Assembly: GCF_014652655.1 (NCBI RefSeq) | Contig: NZ_BMZF01000005.1 | Span: 62,001-126,000 of the forward strand | Length of the DNA stretch: 64,000 nt | Origin: Paramylibacter ulvae | GTDB lineage: Bacteria > Pseudomonadota > Alphaproteobacteria > Rhodobacterales > Rhodobacteraceae | Direction of reading: 5' to 3' | Shown: piece after piece, positions 48,175-57,356 of the stretch | How the letters are laid out: each line of letters starts with the position of its first letter | How positions within the stretch are numbered: position 1 is the stretch's first letter | The notes under the pieces: generated by a model | What the model was told of the DNA's origin: nothing | The model's database searches: none | Seen by the model: the letters and a program-made list of their open reading frames with translations, nothing else | Position numbers and translations under genes: made by a program

Positions 48175-49530
48175 ATGATGGATTACGATTTCGACCTTTT
48201 TGTTATTGGCGCTGGTTCTGGTGGTGTGCGTGCCGGGCGTTTGGCGGCCGCAACGGGTGCCAAGGTCGCTGTTGCCGAAGAATATCGTTACGGTGGCACA
48301 TGTGTGATCCGCGGCTGTGTTCCCAAAAAGCTGATGGTTTATGCATCTGAATTTTCCGAAATGTTCGAAGACGCGGCAGGGTATGGTTGGACTGTTGGTG
48401 AAACCTCGTTTGATTGGGCGACATTGATCGCGGCCAAAGACAAGGAATTGGAGCGTCTTGAAAAGATCTATGCCAAAAACCTGGGCGGGGCGGGCGCGCA
48501 AATGTTTGATACCCGCGCAACTGTCACGGGGCCGCATAGTGTGAAATTGGCCAGCGGCGAAGAATTTAGCGCCAAAACCATTCTGATCGCCACAGGTGGC
48601 CGTCCGTTTGTGCCAAATATTGATGGCAGCGAGCATGTGATTACATCGAACGATATTTTTCACCTGACCAGCCAACCAAAACGCGCGTTGGTTGTGGGCG
48701 GTGGCTATATCGCCTGTGAATTTGCGGGAATCCTCAATGGCATGGGCACACAGGTCACACAGTTTTACCGCAGCGAACAAATCCTGCGCGGGTTCGATAA
48801 CGAAGTGCGCGATCATGTTGCCAATGAAATGCGTGCCAAGGGGATTGATCTGCGCGTGAATACCGATTTGGCGGGTGCGATCACCAAAGTGGGCAATGAA
48901 TTGCATCTGACGGATAATAATGGCGATAAATATGTGTTTGATACCATTTTATATGCAACAGGGCGCGTGCCAAACACCGATAACCTTGGCCTTGAAACTG
49001 CGGGTGTAGAGCTCGGCAAAAAAGGCGAGGTCATTGTTGATCAATACTCACGCACCAACGTCGACAGCATATATGCCATTGGTGATGTGACAGACCGCGT
49101 TCAATTAACCCCCGTTGCCATCCGCGAAGGTGTGGCATTTGTGGAAACCGTTTTCCATGATAACCCAACCAGCCCCGATCATGAACTGATCCCAACGGCG
49201 GTATTTACACAGCCCGAAATCGGCACGGTGGGCATGGGCGAAGAAGAAGCGCGCAGCAAAGAAGAGATCGAAGTCTATTCCGCCGCATTTCGCCCAATGA
49301 AACATATCCTTGCCGGTAAGGATGAAAAGATGCTGATGAAATTGATCGTATCAAAGGCAACGCGAGTGGTTTTGGGCGTGCATATCGTCGGCCACGCAGC
49401 GGGCGAAATGATCCAATTGGCAGGGATTGCTGTGAAAATGGGTGCAACCAAGGAACAGTTTGACGCAACCGTCGCCGTGCACCCCACAGCGGCAGAAGAA
49501 CTAGTCACAATGAAGTCACCAACGCGCTAG
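48175..49530 (+). CDS. gor: Glutathione-disulfide reductase
   Basis: 451 residues. FAD motif VIGAGSGGVRAGRLAA, redox-active disulfide in GGTCVIRGCVPKKLMVYA, NADPH domain VVGGGYIACEFAG, and the C-terminal catalytic His and Glu in VAVHPTAAEELVTM. All catalytic residues are present. It reduces oxidised glutathione. ATG ATG at 48175/48178 both fit. It follows rpiA with no gap. Confidence 0.95.
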   Translation: MMDYDFDLFVIGAGSGGVRAGRLAAATGAKVAVAEEYRYGGTCVIRGCVPKKLMVYASEFSEMFEDAAGYGWTVGETSFDWATLIAAKDKELERLEKIYAKNLGGAGAQMFDTRATVTGPHSVKLASGEEFSAKTILIATGGRPFVPNIDGSEHVITSNDIFHLTSQPKRALVVGGGYIACEFAGILNGMGTQVTQFYRSEQILRGFDNEVRDHVANEMRAKGIDLRVNTDLAGAITKVGNELHLTDNNGDKYVFDTILYATGRVPNTDNLGLETAGVELGKKGEVIVDQYSRTNVDSIYAIGDVTDRVQLTPVAIREGVAFVETVFHDNPTSPDHELIPTAVFTQPEIGTVGMGEEEARSKEEIEVYSAAFRPMKHILAGKDEKMLMKLIVSKATRVVLGVHIVGHAAGEMIQLAGIAVKMGATKEQFDATVAVHPTAAEELVTMKSPTR

Positions 49531-49543
49531 CACACTTGAAATT

Positions 49544-49573
49544 TTGACAAATGGCTACAGTTATCATTTGATA
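49544..49573 (+). promoter_or_regulatory. Candidate promoter of hflK
   Basis: TTGACA (49544-49549) with TTTGAT or TTGATA 17-18 bases further (49567-49573). It sits about 34 bases before the hflK start and after the gor stop. The -35 box is perfect, the -10 weak. Confidence 0.4.
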
Positions 49574-49606
49574 GCATAAGACCGTAACGAAAGGACGCAT
49601 TTAACA

Positions 49607-50749
49607 ATGCCAGACAACAAGGGCGGCCCATGGGGCAGCGGCGGTGGAAACCGCGGTTCAGGGAATAACGGCGGCGGAAATCAAGGCGGTGGAAACCGCG
49701 GCGGCGGACGGCCACCTGTAAATGAAATCGACGAAATTGTCCGCAAAGGCCAGGAACAATTGCGCGCCATCATGGGCGGCAAATCTGGCAAGGGCAGCGG
49801 CGGGGGCAATCGCCCATCTGCGCCATCTGGCGGATTTGGCGCGGGGTCTATGGGGCTGTTTGTTATCGCTGCAATCGCGCTCTGGCTGTTTGCCAGCGTT
49901 TATCGCGTTCAAGACGGTGACAATGCGGTTGAATTGTTTCTGGGCGAATGTCGCGGTGAATGTGTCGAAGGTGCGGGCATTAACTTTGCGCCTTGGCCTG
50001 TTGTGACCAAGGAAATCTTGCCTGTATCACGCGAAAACACATTGTCCGTTGGCGTTGCGCGCGGCGCAGGGGACGACAAGGGTTTGATGCTGACAGGTGA
50101 CGAAAATATCGTGGATATCGATTTCCAAGTTGTTTGGAACATCATTAGCCCCGAAGATTTTTTGTTTAACCTTGCTGCACCAAATGAAACCATCGCGGCC
50201 GTGTCTGAATCCGCGATGCGTGAAATTATCGCGCGTTCCAACCTTGCACCAATTTTGAACCGTGATCGCGGCGCGATTGCGCAAGAATTGCAAGAATTGA
50301 TTCAAAGCACGCTGAACAGCTATGACGCTGGTGTAAATATTGTGCGTGTCAACTTTGACCGTGCCGATCCACCCCGCGAAGTGATCGACGCTTTTCGTGA
50401 AGTACAAGCAGCAGAACAAACACGCGATACGTTGGAAAAACAAGCAGATGCCTATGCCAACCGTGTGGTTGCCGAGGCACGCGGTGAATCTGCACAGTTG
50501 ATGGAACAAGCCGAAGGTTATCGCGCACAGGTCGTGAACGAAGCCGAAGGTGAAGCATCACGTTTCGTCGCCGTGTATGATGAATATGCCAAGGCCAAAG
50601 ACGTGACACGCAAACGTCTTTATCTGGAAACAATGGAAAAGGTTTTGGGCGGTATCGACAAAATCATTCTGGATGAAAACAGTGGTGGTCAGGGCGTTGT
50701 GCCATATCTGCCGTTAAATGAATTAAACAAAAAAGCGGGGACAAACTAA
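49607..50749 (+). CDS. hflK: HflK, subunit of the FtsH-regulating SPFH complex
   Basis: 380 residues. The first 80 are a Gly/Asn-rich segment (GSGGGNRGSGNNGGGNQGG), then one membrane helix (LFVIAAIALWLFASVYRV), then an SPFH/prohibitin domain facing the periplasm, and a helical coiled region rich in Glu and Ala. With HflC it forms a cage around the FtsH protease in the inner membrane. A ribosome binding site AAAGGA precedes it. The stop TAA overlaps the hflC ATG (TAATG). Confidence 0.95.
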   Translation: MPDNKGGPWGSGGGNRGSGNNGGGNQGGGNRGGGRPPVNEIDEIVRKGQEQLRAIMGGKSGKGSGGGNRPSAPSGGFGAGSMGLFVIAAIALWLFASVYRVQDGDNAVELFLGECRGECVEGAGINFAPWPVVTKEILPVSRENTLSVGVARGAGDDKGLMLTGDENIVDIDFQVVWNIISPEDFLFNLAAPNETIAAVSESAMREIIARSNLAPILNRDRGAIAQELQELIQSTLNSYDAGVNIVRVNFDRADPPREVIDAFREVQAAEQTRDTLEKQADAYANRVVAEARGESAQLMEQAEGYRAQVVNEAEGEASRFVAVYDEYAKAKDVTRKRLYLETMEKVLGGIDKIILDENSGGQGVVPYLPLNELNKKAGTN

Positions 50750-51618
50750 TGAACCGTTCTGCATTTATTATGCCAGTATTGCTGGTGGCTGTTGTGGCCG
50801 TGATGTCATCGGTGTTCATCGTGGATGAACGCGAAAAAGCATTGCGTCTGTGGTTTGGTGAAATCACCCAAGAAATCGATGAACCAGGTATGTATTTCAA
50901 AGTGCCATTTGCACATGAAATCGTCATTTACGACAAACGTATTTTGCCCCTTGATACCCAAGCGTTAGAGGTCACACCACTTGATGATCGTCGTTTGGTT
51001 GTGGATGCATTTGCGCGCTGGCGCATTGCGGATGCAACAAAATTCCGTCGTGCGGTGCGCACGGGTGGTGTTGAATTGGGGTCACGTCGATTGGAACCGA
51101 TTTTAACTGCTGAATTGCGCCAAGTATTGGGTGGTGTTACATCAAACACAATTCTATCGGCAGATCGTGTTGGTCTGATGACGCAAATCCGTGATGGTGC
51201 CCGCCAAGAAGCATCTGCGCTGGGTGTGGAAATCATTGACGTGCGGATCAAACGCGCCGATTTGCCCACGCAAAACCTAGAGGCCACATTCGCACGTATG
51301 CGTGCTGAACGTGAACGCGAGGCGGCGGATGAAATCGCGCGCGGTAACGAGGCGGCGCAACGTGTGCGCGCTGGCGCTGATCGTACGGTTGTTGAAACTG
51401 TATCAGAGGCAACCAAAAACGCCGAGATTATTCGCGGTGAAGCAGACGCAGCGCGCAACGCTATTTTTGCAGAGGCTTTTGGCCGCGACCCCGAATTCTT
51501 TGCATTTTACCGTTCTCTTAGCGCATATGAAAATGCCTTGAAATCTGGAAACTCATCCATGGTGATGTCTCCAGACAGCGAGTTTTTCGAATATCTGAAA
51601 TCAGATAACGTAAAATAA
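50749..51618 (+). CDS. hflC: HflC, partner of HflK
   Basis: 289 residues: an N-terminal membrane anchor (AFIMPVLLVAVVAVMSSVFI), an SPFH domain (KALRLWFGEITQEIDEPGMY) and an Ala/Glu-rich helix (AEREREAADEIARGNEAAQR). The protein is smaller than HflK, as expected. It begins inside the hflK stop (TAATG), so both are made in equal amounts. A strong terminator follows 20 bases after the stop, ending this unit. Confidence 0.95.
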   Translation: MNRSAFIMPVLLVAVVAVMSSVFIVDEREKALRLWFGEITQEIDEPGMYFKVPFAHEIVIYDKRILPLDTQALEVTPLDDRRLVVDAFARWRIADATKFRRAVRTGGVELGSRRLEPILTAELRQVLGGVTSNTILSADRVGLMTQIRDGARQEASALGVEIIDVRIKRADLPTQNLEATFARMRAEREREAADEIARGNEAAQRVRAGADRTVVETVSEATKNAEIIRGEADAARNAIFAEAFGRDPEFFAFYRSLSAYENALKSGNSSMVMSPDSEFFEYLKSDNVK

Positions 51619-51637
51619 ATTGCGATAAATAGAATTG

Positions 51638-51668
51638 AAAAGGGCCGATGTTCGCATCGGCCCTTTTT
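51638..51668 (+). terminator. Intrinsic terminator after hflC
   Basis: AAAAGGGCCGATG (51638-51650), TTCG tetraloop, CATCGGCCCTTTT (51655-51667): a 13-bp perfect stem ending in five T. One of the strongest terminators in the window. Confidence 0.93.
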
Positions 51669-51783
51669 GCATGCGTTTGACACATCCCCATAACAGGGGT
51701 TAATCTGTAATCACTTCCAATCAGAATATTCAAATATAGCGCAGAGATGCGCAAAATTTTACGTACCAATGCGGAGCAATTTT

Positions 51784-52125
51784 ATGCAAAAAATTAGGTA
51801 TGTGTTGTTGGGTTTGATCACCGCATTTCATGCGTCAGCTGTGATCGCGCAACAATTGGATGTTGAAATCAAAGTAATGAAAGGCGACGGTCAAGCCGCG
51901 ATTTGCGGGTCCAGCAGGGTGGAGGGGCTCAACCCAAATGGCGATGGATTTTTGGCCGTGCGCACTGGCCCTGGATCAAAATATCGCAAAATAGATCAAA
52001 TATATAATGGCGATATCGTCGCCGATTGTAATCAACGTGGAAAGTGGCACGGCATTTTTTATGGCCCCAATAACAAAAAAAAGGGCTGGGTGCACGGCAA
52101 CTGGTTGGTTTGGGTTGCTGGATAA
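51784..52125 (+). CDS. Exported SH3-domain protein
   Basis: 113 residues from ATG 51784, seven bases after CGGAG; an ATG at 51769 lacks a site. A signal peptide ends near ASAVIA-Q. The mature protein is one bacterial SH3 domain (FLAVRTGPGSKYRKIDQIYN, then KKKGWVHGNWLVWV), often seen in wall-binding proteins; two Cys may pair. A lone SH3 domain suggests a periplasmic binding or inhibitor role. Function unknown. Confidence 0.82.
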   Translation: MQKIRYVLLGLITAFHASAVIAQQLDVEIKVMKGDGQAAICGSSRVEGLNPNGDGFLAVRTGPGSKYRKIDQIYNGDIVADCNQRGKWHGIFYGPNNKKKGWVHGNWLVWVAG

Positions 52126-52293
52126 TCGCAAAATTTGCGCTGAACTCCGCCGTTCACAAAATTAATGCCAATTATTCACATCTATTTGACAGGCTGTGCG
52201 TCAGTTAGGCTTGCATTGTTGCTAAAAGACTACAAATTATAGAACAGGCGCCAGACTTTGGCGCGTCGAAGATGTTCCCAAGGAGGATATAAA

Positions 52294-53769
52294 GTGAAAA
52301 GCATCGCGATTACTCGGTCTGATACGACCGAACACAGGCAGACATATTTAATCGGTGCGGTTCTGACGCTGGCGCTGTTGATGGCACAAGCGGTCGTCAC
52401 CCACGCACGCGGCGCCCCAGATAGCTTTGCCGATCTGGCGGAACGGTTAAGCCCATCCGTGGTCAACATCACGACGACAACAACGGTCACACAACGTGCG
52501 GATCAACCGATGATGCCACAAGTGCCCGAAGGTTCGCCGTTTCGCGAATTATTCCCTGATTTATTTGGTGGCCCAGATGGACAGGCACCATCACGCCGTG
52601 CATCAGCGCTGGGTTCTGGTTTTGTAATTTCTGCTGATGGTTTCATCGTCACCAACAATCACGTTATTGATAAGGCCGACGAAATTATTATCGAATTTTT
52701 CGACGGCAAAGAATTAGAGGCCACATTGGTTGGCCGCGATGAAAAAACCGATGTTGCGGTGTTAAAGGTCGAAGCCTCCGAACCGCTCCCGTTTGTGACA
52801 TTTGGCGACAGCGATGTATCACGCGTTGGCGATTGGGTCATGGCCATTGGTAACCCACTGGGCCAAGGTTTCACCGTGACCAGCGGTATTATTTCCGCAC
52901 GCAACCGATCCTTGCGCGGCACATATGACGATTACATCCAAACAGACGCTGCGATTAACCGTGGTAACTCTGGTGGGCCACTGTTCAACATGGACGGCAA
53001 TGTTGTGGGCGTGAACACCGCAATCATTTCACCAACGGGTGGTTCCATCGGGCTTGGCTTTGCGATGTCATCAAATGTGGTTTCCAAGGTTGTTTCTCAA
53101 TTGCAAGAATTTGGCGAAACCCGTCGCGGTTGGTTGGGTGTACGCATCCAAGACGTTGATGCGGAAATGGCCGATGCTCTTGGCTTGGACAAGGTCGCAG
53201 GCGCGTTGGTATCAGACGTACCAGAAGGCCCGGCAACCGAAGCAGGCATTTTGGCAGGCGATGTGATTTTGCAATTTGATGGCAAAGACATCGAAGACAC
53301 ACGCGAATTGGTGCGTATCGTTGGTAATTCAGGCGTGGGCGACAGCGTGCGTATGTTGATCTATCGCGATGGTAAAACGCAAACGGTAAAGGTTGTTTTG
53401 GGCCGTCGTGAAGACGCAGAGCGTGCTGAGGTTGTTCCTGCATCCGCAGATCCAACAGACACACCGGAAGAGGCGGAAAAATTGGGCATGACCCTGACCG
53501 CGATCACACCAGAATTGCGTGAACGATTGAACTTGGACAATAACGCCAAAGGTGTTGCGGTGATTTCTGTCGATGAAACCAAAGATGCCTTTGATAAAGG
53601 CATCCGTTCTGGTGACATCATTGCAGAGGTTGGCCAAACCCCCGTATCCACCCCATCAGAGCTGTCAGATATATTCAAACAGGCACGCGATTCAGGGCGT
53701 AAATCGGTTTTGTTGCTGGTGCAACGCGATGGCAACCCACGCTTTGTGGCGCTGTCCTTGGAAGAATAA
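52294..53769 (+). CDS. degP: Do-family periplasmic serine protease (DegP/HtrA type)
   Basis: 491 residues starting at GTG 52294, eight bases after AGGAGGA; the upstream frame from 52258 lies in the leader. Signal anchor near residues 18-38 (LIGAVLTLALLMAQAVVTHA). The protease domain has His123 (TNNHVI), Asp153 (KTDVAVLKV) and Ser226 (GNSGGPLF). Two PDZ domains follow (about 280-365 and 400-485). It degrades or refolds damaged envelope proteins. Proximity to hflKC is typical for this group of bacteria. I use degP loosely; MucD would also be apt. Confidence 0.93.
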   Translation: MKSIAITRSDTTEHRQTYLIGAVLTLALLMAQAVVTHARGAPDSFADLAERLSPSVVNITTTTTVTQRADQPMMPQVPEGSPFRELFPDLFGGPDGQAPSRRASALGSGFVISADGFIVTNNHVIDKADEIIIEFFDGKELEATLVGRDEKTDVAVLKVEASEPLPFVTFGDSDVSRVGDWVMAIGNPLGQGFTVTSGIISARNRSLRGTYDDYIQTDAAINRGNSGGPLFNMDGNVVGVNTAIISPTGGSIGLGFAMSSNVVSKVVSQLQEFGETRRGWLGVRIQDVDAEMADALGLDKVAGALVSDVPEGPATEAGILAGDVILQFDGKDIEDTRELVRIVGNSGVGDSVRMLIYRDGKTQTVKVVLGRREDAERAEVVPASADPTDTPEEAEKLGMTLTAITPELRERLNLDNNAKGVAVISVDETKDAFDKGIRSGDIIAEVGQTPVSTPSELSDIFKQARDSGRKSVLLLVQRDGNPRFVALSLEE

Positions 53770-54056
53770 GGCGAGGTCGAATTCCATAAAGACCGCGCAA
53801 TTTGTTAACGCGCAAGTGCCAACAGATCACAACAAAATAAACGCTGTCCGATTGGTTTCGGGCAGCGTTTTGTTATTGCGCCACACATTATCTGAATTTG
53901 CTGCGGTTGCTTCTCTGCCGCTGAATGACCGCTTTGTTCACTCTTTCCAGAGTATTGGCGCGATAGTAGATTTTATGTAAAAACCCAATTACCGCTATCG
54001 AGTAGACATTTTTGTTGGATTGTTTAGTTCTAAGCTGAAGGCATAAAGGAGATATT
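53770..54056. other. Spacer between the Do protease and the DUF3592 gene
   Basis: Apart from the terminator at 53839-53871 and the ribosome binding site of the next gene (AAGGAG, 54046-54051), I see no gene, repeat or RNA here. The part 53880-54040 has short open frames on both strands that are not protein-like. Confidence 0.5.
53839..53871 (+). terminator. Probable terminator after the Do protease gene
   Basis: AAACGCTGTCCGA (53839-53851) pairs with TCGGGCAGCGTTT (53858-53870) with one T-G wobble and a 6-base loop. The T-tract is only four bases long, so efficiency is uncertain. Confidence 0.6.
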
Positions 54057-54692
54057 CTGATCGAAACTGTTTCTACCATAATTTTTGTTGGTGTCCTCCT
54101 TGCGATTCCTCTTTTCCTTGGGCGCTCTTTTCACCGTGCTGTCACAACACGAAAACGCATTGAAGACGAGGTGCCAAAACTGCGCCATGCTTCAGGTCGC
54201 ATTGTTGGCTTCACGAAAATAAAATATGCCTCAGAGAGCAGCTTTGCGGAGCATTATCCGATTGTTGAGTACGAGACCCATGAAAACGAAGTGATCTGGG
54301 CGGAAGCTCAACCCAGCAAGGAGGGTATGGTTGGCTTGAACACTGTTGTCGATATCATGTGTCGACCAGGCCGTGCGCGGTCAGTCAGGATTGTACAAAG
54401 CCCGAACCAAACACAGGGTTTCATAACGCTTGAAAAGAACCTTGAAATCGTTCTGAGCCTTATCGGTATCGGCATCCTGTTCGCCGTGGCAATTTGGTAT
54501 CATGGTTTTGCACTGCACATCCTAGGGCCGATTTTTATCATGTTGGTGTTCGGTTATGCATTGGGTCATCTGACGAAGAAGGGTTTCAGCAAGCGCGAAG
54601 AACGAATGGATGCAAACCACTATCAAAGCATTTGTAATCGTCTTATCGCTGCGCAAGACAAAGGCAGTGTCCCTGCCAATCTGGCTGAATGA
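54057..54692 (+). CDS. DUF3592-like membrane protein with a probable CTG start
   Basis: The conserved part from codon 39 (ASGRIVGFTKIK, YPIVEYETHENEVIWA) and the second membrane helix (VLSLIGIGILFAVAIWYHGF) fit DUF3592, a membrane protein family with a small beta domain between two helices. The only ATG or GTG start is GTG 54171, which would drop the first helix. Upstream, the frame stays open and encodes a good membrane helix (VSTIIFVGVLLAIPLFLG) preceded by AAGGAG at the right distance, so I start at CTG 54057; ATC 54060 is the alternative. Function unknown. Confidence 0.65.
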   Translation: MIETVSTIIFVGVLLAIPLFLGRSFHRAVTTRKRIEDEVPKLRHASGRIVGFTKIKYASESSFAEHYPIVEYETHENEVIWAEAQPSKEGMVGLNTVVDIMCRPGRARSVRIVQSPNQTQGFITLEKNLEIVLSLIGIGILFAVAIWYHGFALHILGPIFIMLVFGYALGHLTKKGFSKREERMDANHYQSICNRLIAAQDKGSVPANLAE

Positions 54693-54829
54693 CCCGCTTT
54701 ATCAAAATCAGCTTTAAACACTGGAAAAAAATATAAATGTCACTGCTCGGTCGAAGGTTTCTATTGGAGAACGTTTTGTCGCCTACTGCTGTGAATATGT
54801 CAGAATTTTCTGCGGACTTTTTGTTCGGG

Positions 54830-55966
54830 TTAACAAAAATCCGCAAAGATAAAATCATCTGCGGTGATGTTATCCGCATCCACGCCGCGCAGTTTAATTG
54901 AAAAATCTTCGTCAGCGATTGTGATCAAGGTTCCATTGCGCTGTTGGGTAAATTGCAATTCATCAAACCCGTCAATCAAATCGGGCAGGGCGATCATATC
55001 GGCATCCGCGTCGAAATCACGGATTACATCATGCCCATCGGTATTTTGATAAAACACAAATGTATCGTGCCCCGTGCCGCCAACCAACAGATCATGACCA
55101 GATCCCGCGTTGATCAGATCATCACCTGATCCCCCAAATATGCGATCAACACCGTCGTCACCTTGGATCGTGTCGTCACCAGTGCCTCCGCGCAAAATGT
55201 CGTCGCCATTGCCTGCAAAAATGTCATCATCGCCTGACCCGCCGAACAATGCATCGTTGCCATGGCCCGACACGATCACATCATCCCCCGCGCCACCGCG
55301 CCCGCGATTGCCATCGGACTGATTACCAAATGTAATATCGTCGTCACCCGCACCACCAAACAGGTGGTTTTGCCCTGCGTTATCGATCAATACATCATCA
55401 CCACGCCCACCAAATATACGGTCATTTCCAGACGATCCATTGGCAAAATCATCACCCCCACGCAGACGAATTTCATTGGTTTCGCGGTAATAAAGCGGTT
55501 CATAATTCAGATCGAATATGTCCGCGCCGCGCCCTCCCAAAAATGTGAATCCTTGTTGTGATGCGATTTGCATTATGCTCGGCGCGACATCAACCACCCA
55601 TCCGTTTTGAGCATGATTACCAATGGTTTCATATGTCGCTTGTACGGCGATCATATTATCAAATGTCAGCTGTCCAATGGCGATATCTTGGCCATGCTCT
55701 TGGCGATACAGTGTTACCGATTGCAAATTTATTGATGCAAGCTGTCCTAAATACCCATGGGGCAATGCGCCGATATTGTCGGCGCGCGCGAAGAAGGACG
55801 TATTCCCAAGGCTTTCAATGTTCTGCCAGTGGGATTGATCATCCAAGGCCACAAATTGCCCCGTTACATTTTGATCCGTTTGCAAAAACAACGCTGGCGA
55901 CATCGCCATTTCTGTGACACCCAAAGTATAAAAACCAGCATTCGTGCTGTGAAACGTGATTGTCAT
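54830..55966 (-). CDS. RTX (hemolysin-type calcium-binding) repeat protein
   Basis: 378 residues. The first 150 are a beta-rich region without known domain (ITFHSTNAGFYTLGVTEMAM). From about residue 160 come roughly a dozen nonapeptide units of the form GGxGxD (FGGAGDDDI, FGGSGDDDI, LRGGTGDDT), which bind calcium in a parallel beta roll. The C-terminal tail (TFVFYQNTDGHDVIRDFDAD) matches the secretion-competent end of type I exported proteins. No ABC exporter is next to it. Its N-terminal part shows no enzyme motif, so the biological role is open. Confidence 0.88.
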   Translation of the reverse strand: MTITFHSTNAGFYTLGVTEMAMSPALFLQTDQNVTGQFVALDDQSHWQNIESLGNTSFFARADNIGALPHGYLGQLASINLQSVTLYRQEHGQDIAIGQLTFDNMIAVQATYETIGNHAQNGWVVDVAPSIMQIASQQGFTFLGGRGADIFDLNYEPLYYRETNEIRLRGGDDFANGSSGNDRIFGGRGDDVLIDNAGQNHLFGGAGDDDITFGNQSDGNRGRGGAGDDVIVSGHGNDALFGGSGDDDIFAGNGDDILRGGTGDDTIQGDDGVDRIFGGSGDDLINAGSGHDLLVGGTGHDTFVFYQNTDGHDVIRDFDADADMIALPDLIDGFDELQFTQQRNGTLITIADEDFSIKLRGVDADNITADDFIFADFC

Positions 55967-56537
<571 letters not shown>

Positions 56538-56538
<1 letters not shown>

Positions 56539-57257
56539 TGCGTGTTGGGGTGAAAATAGTAACCCCAATCGTGGTCACAAGTTTGGCGTTGAGCAGTGCG
56601 CTTGCCAGCGCCGATATTTTATCTGCTAAATATTCAAACCCAACAAAACGCTACACCCACGCGGTGCTGGGCGATGACATTGAATATGGTGCATTGGAAT
56701 TGCGTGTGAAAATCGGCAAAACCCAAGAAACCCGCATTATTACCTTGCCAAAATCCCATGTGTTCGAAGACATCGCACCGCGCCTTGCCGATATGGATGG
56801 TGACGGCGACAACGAGGTTGTGGTGATTGAAACCGATATGCAACGCGGTGCAGCGCTTGCGATCTATGACGAAAACGGCAAGATCGCGCAAACACCATCA
56901 ATCGGAACATCACACCGCTGGCTCGCGCCCGCTGGAATTGCCGATTTCAATGGCAATGGAAAAATGGATGTCGCCTATGTCGATCGTCCACATCTGGCAA
57001 AGGTGTTGCGTGTTTGGGAATTTGATAATGGACGTTTGAAAGAAATCGCCAAATTGCAGGGGCTAACAAATCATCGCATCGGCGAAAATTTTATATCTGG
57101 CGGTGTGCGTATCTGTGATGGACGCGCTGAAATCATCACGGCGGATTCTTCTTGGCAACGGATACGCGCAACCTATTTCATCGGCGCAAACCTCACGTCC
57201 AAAGACATTGGCGCGTTGCGTGATAAACAAAGCCTGCAATCTGCGCTCAACTGCTAA
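56538..57257 (+). CDS. Exported FG-GAP/VCBS repeat protein
   Basis: 239 residues. A signal peptide ends near SALASA. Two calcium-binding FG-GAP units are clear (LADMDGDGDNEVVVIETD and IADFNGNGKMDVAYVDRP), and beta-strands suggest part of a propeller. The start ATG overlaps the ferredoxin stop, so both are on one message, although one is cytoplasmic and the other exported. Similar gene pairs occur in Rhodobacterales as far as I recall. Function unknown. Confidence 0.8.
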
Positions 57258-57356
57258 TCCATTTTGTATAAATATCCAAAACTGCTACGCGTCGCCCACC
57301 ACAAGGTTTAGGATCAGGCAAAATCTGGCGATTTGGATATTTAAAACATTTGGAGA

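Noticed and set aside
47959-48906. 315-codon open frame on the minus strand across rpiA and gor
   Set aside because: Antisense to two confidently identified genes; composition is not protein-like.
49620-49710. Gly-rich repeats at the start of hflK as a mobile or satellite element
   Set aside because: They are in-frame Gly/Asn codons of the disordered HflK N-terminus, usual in this family.
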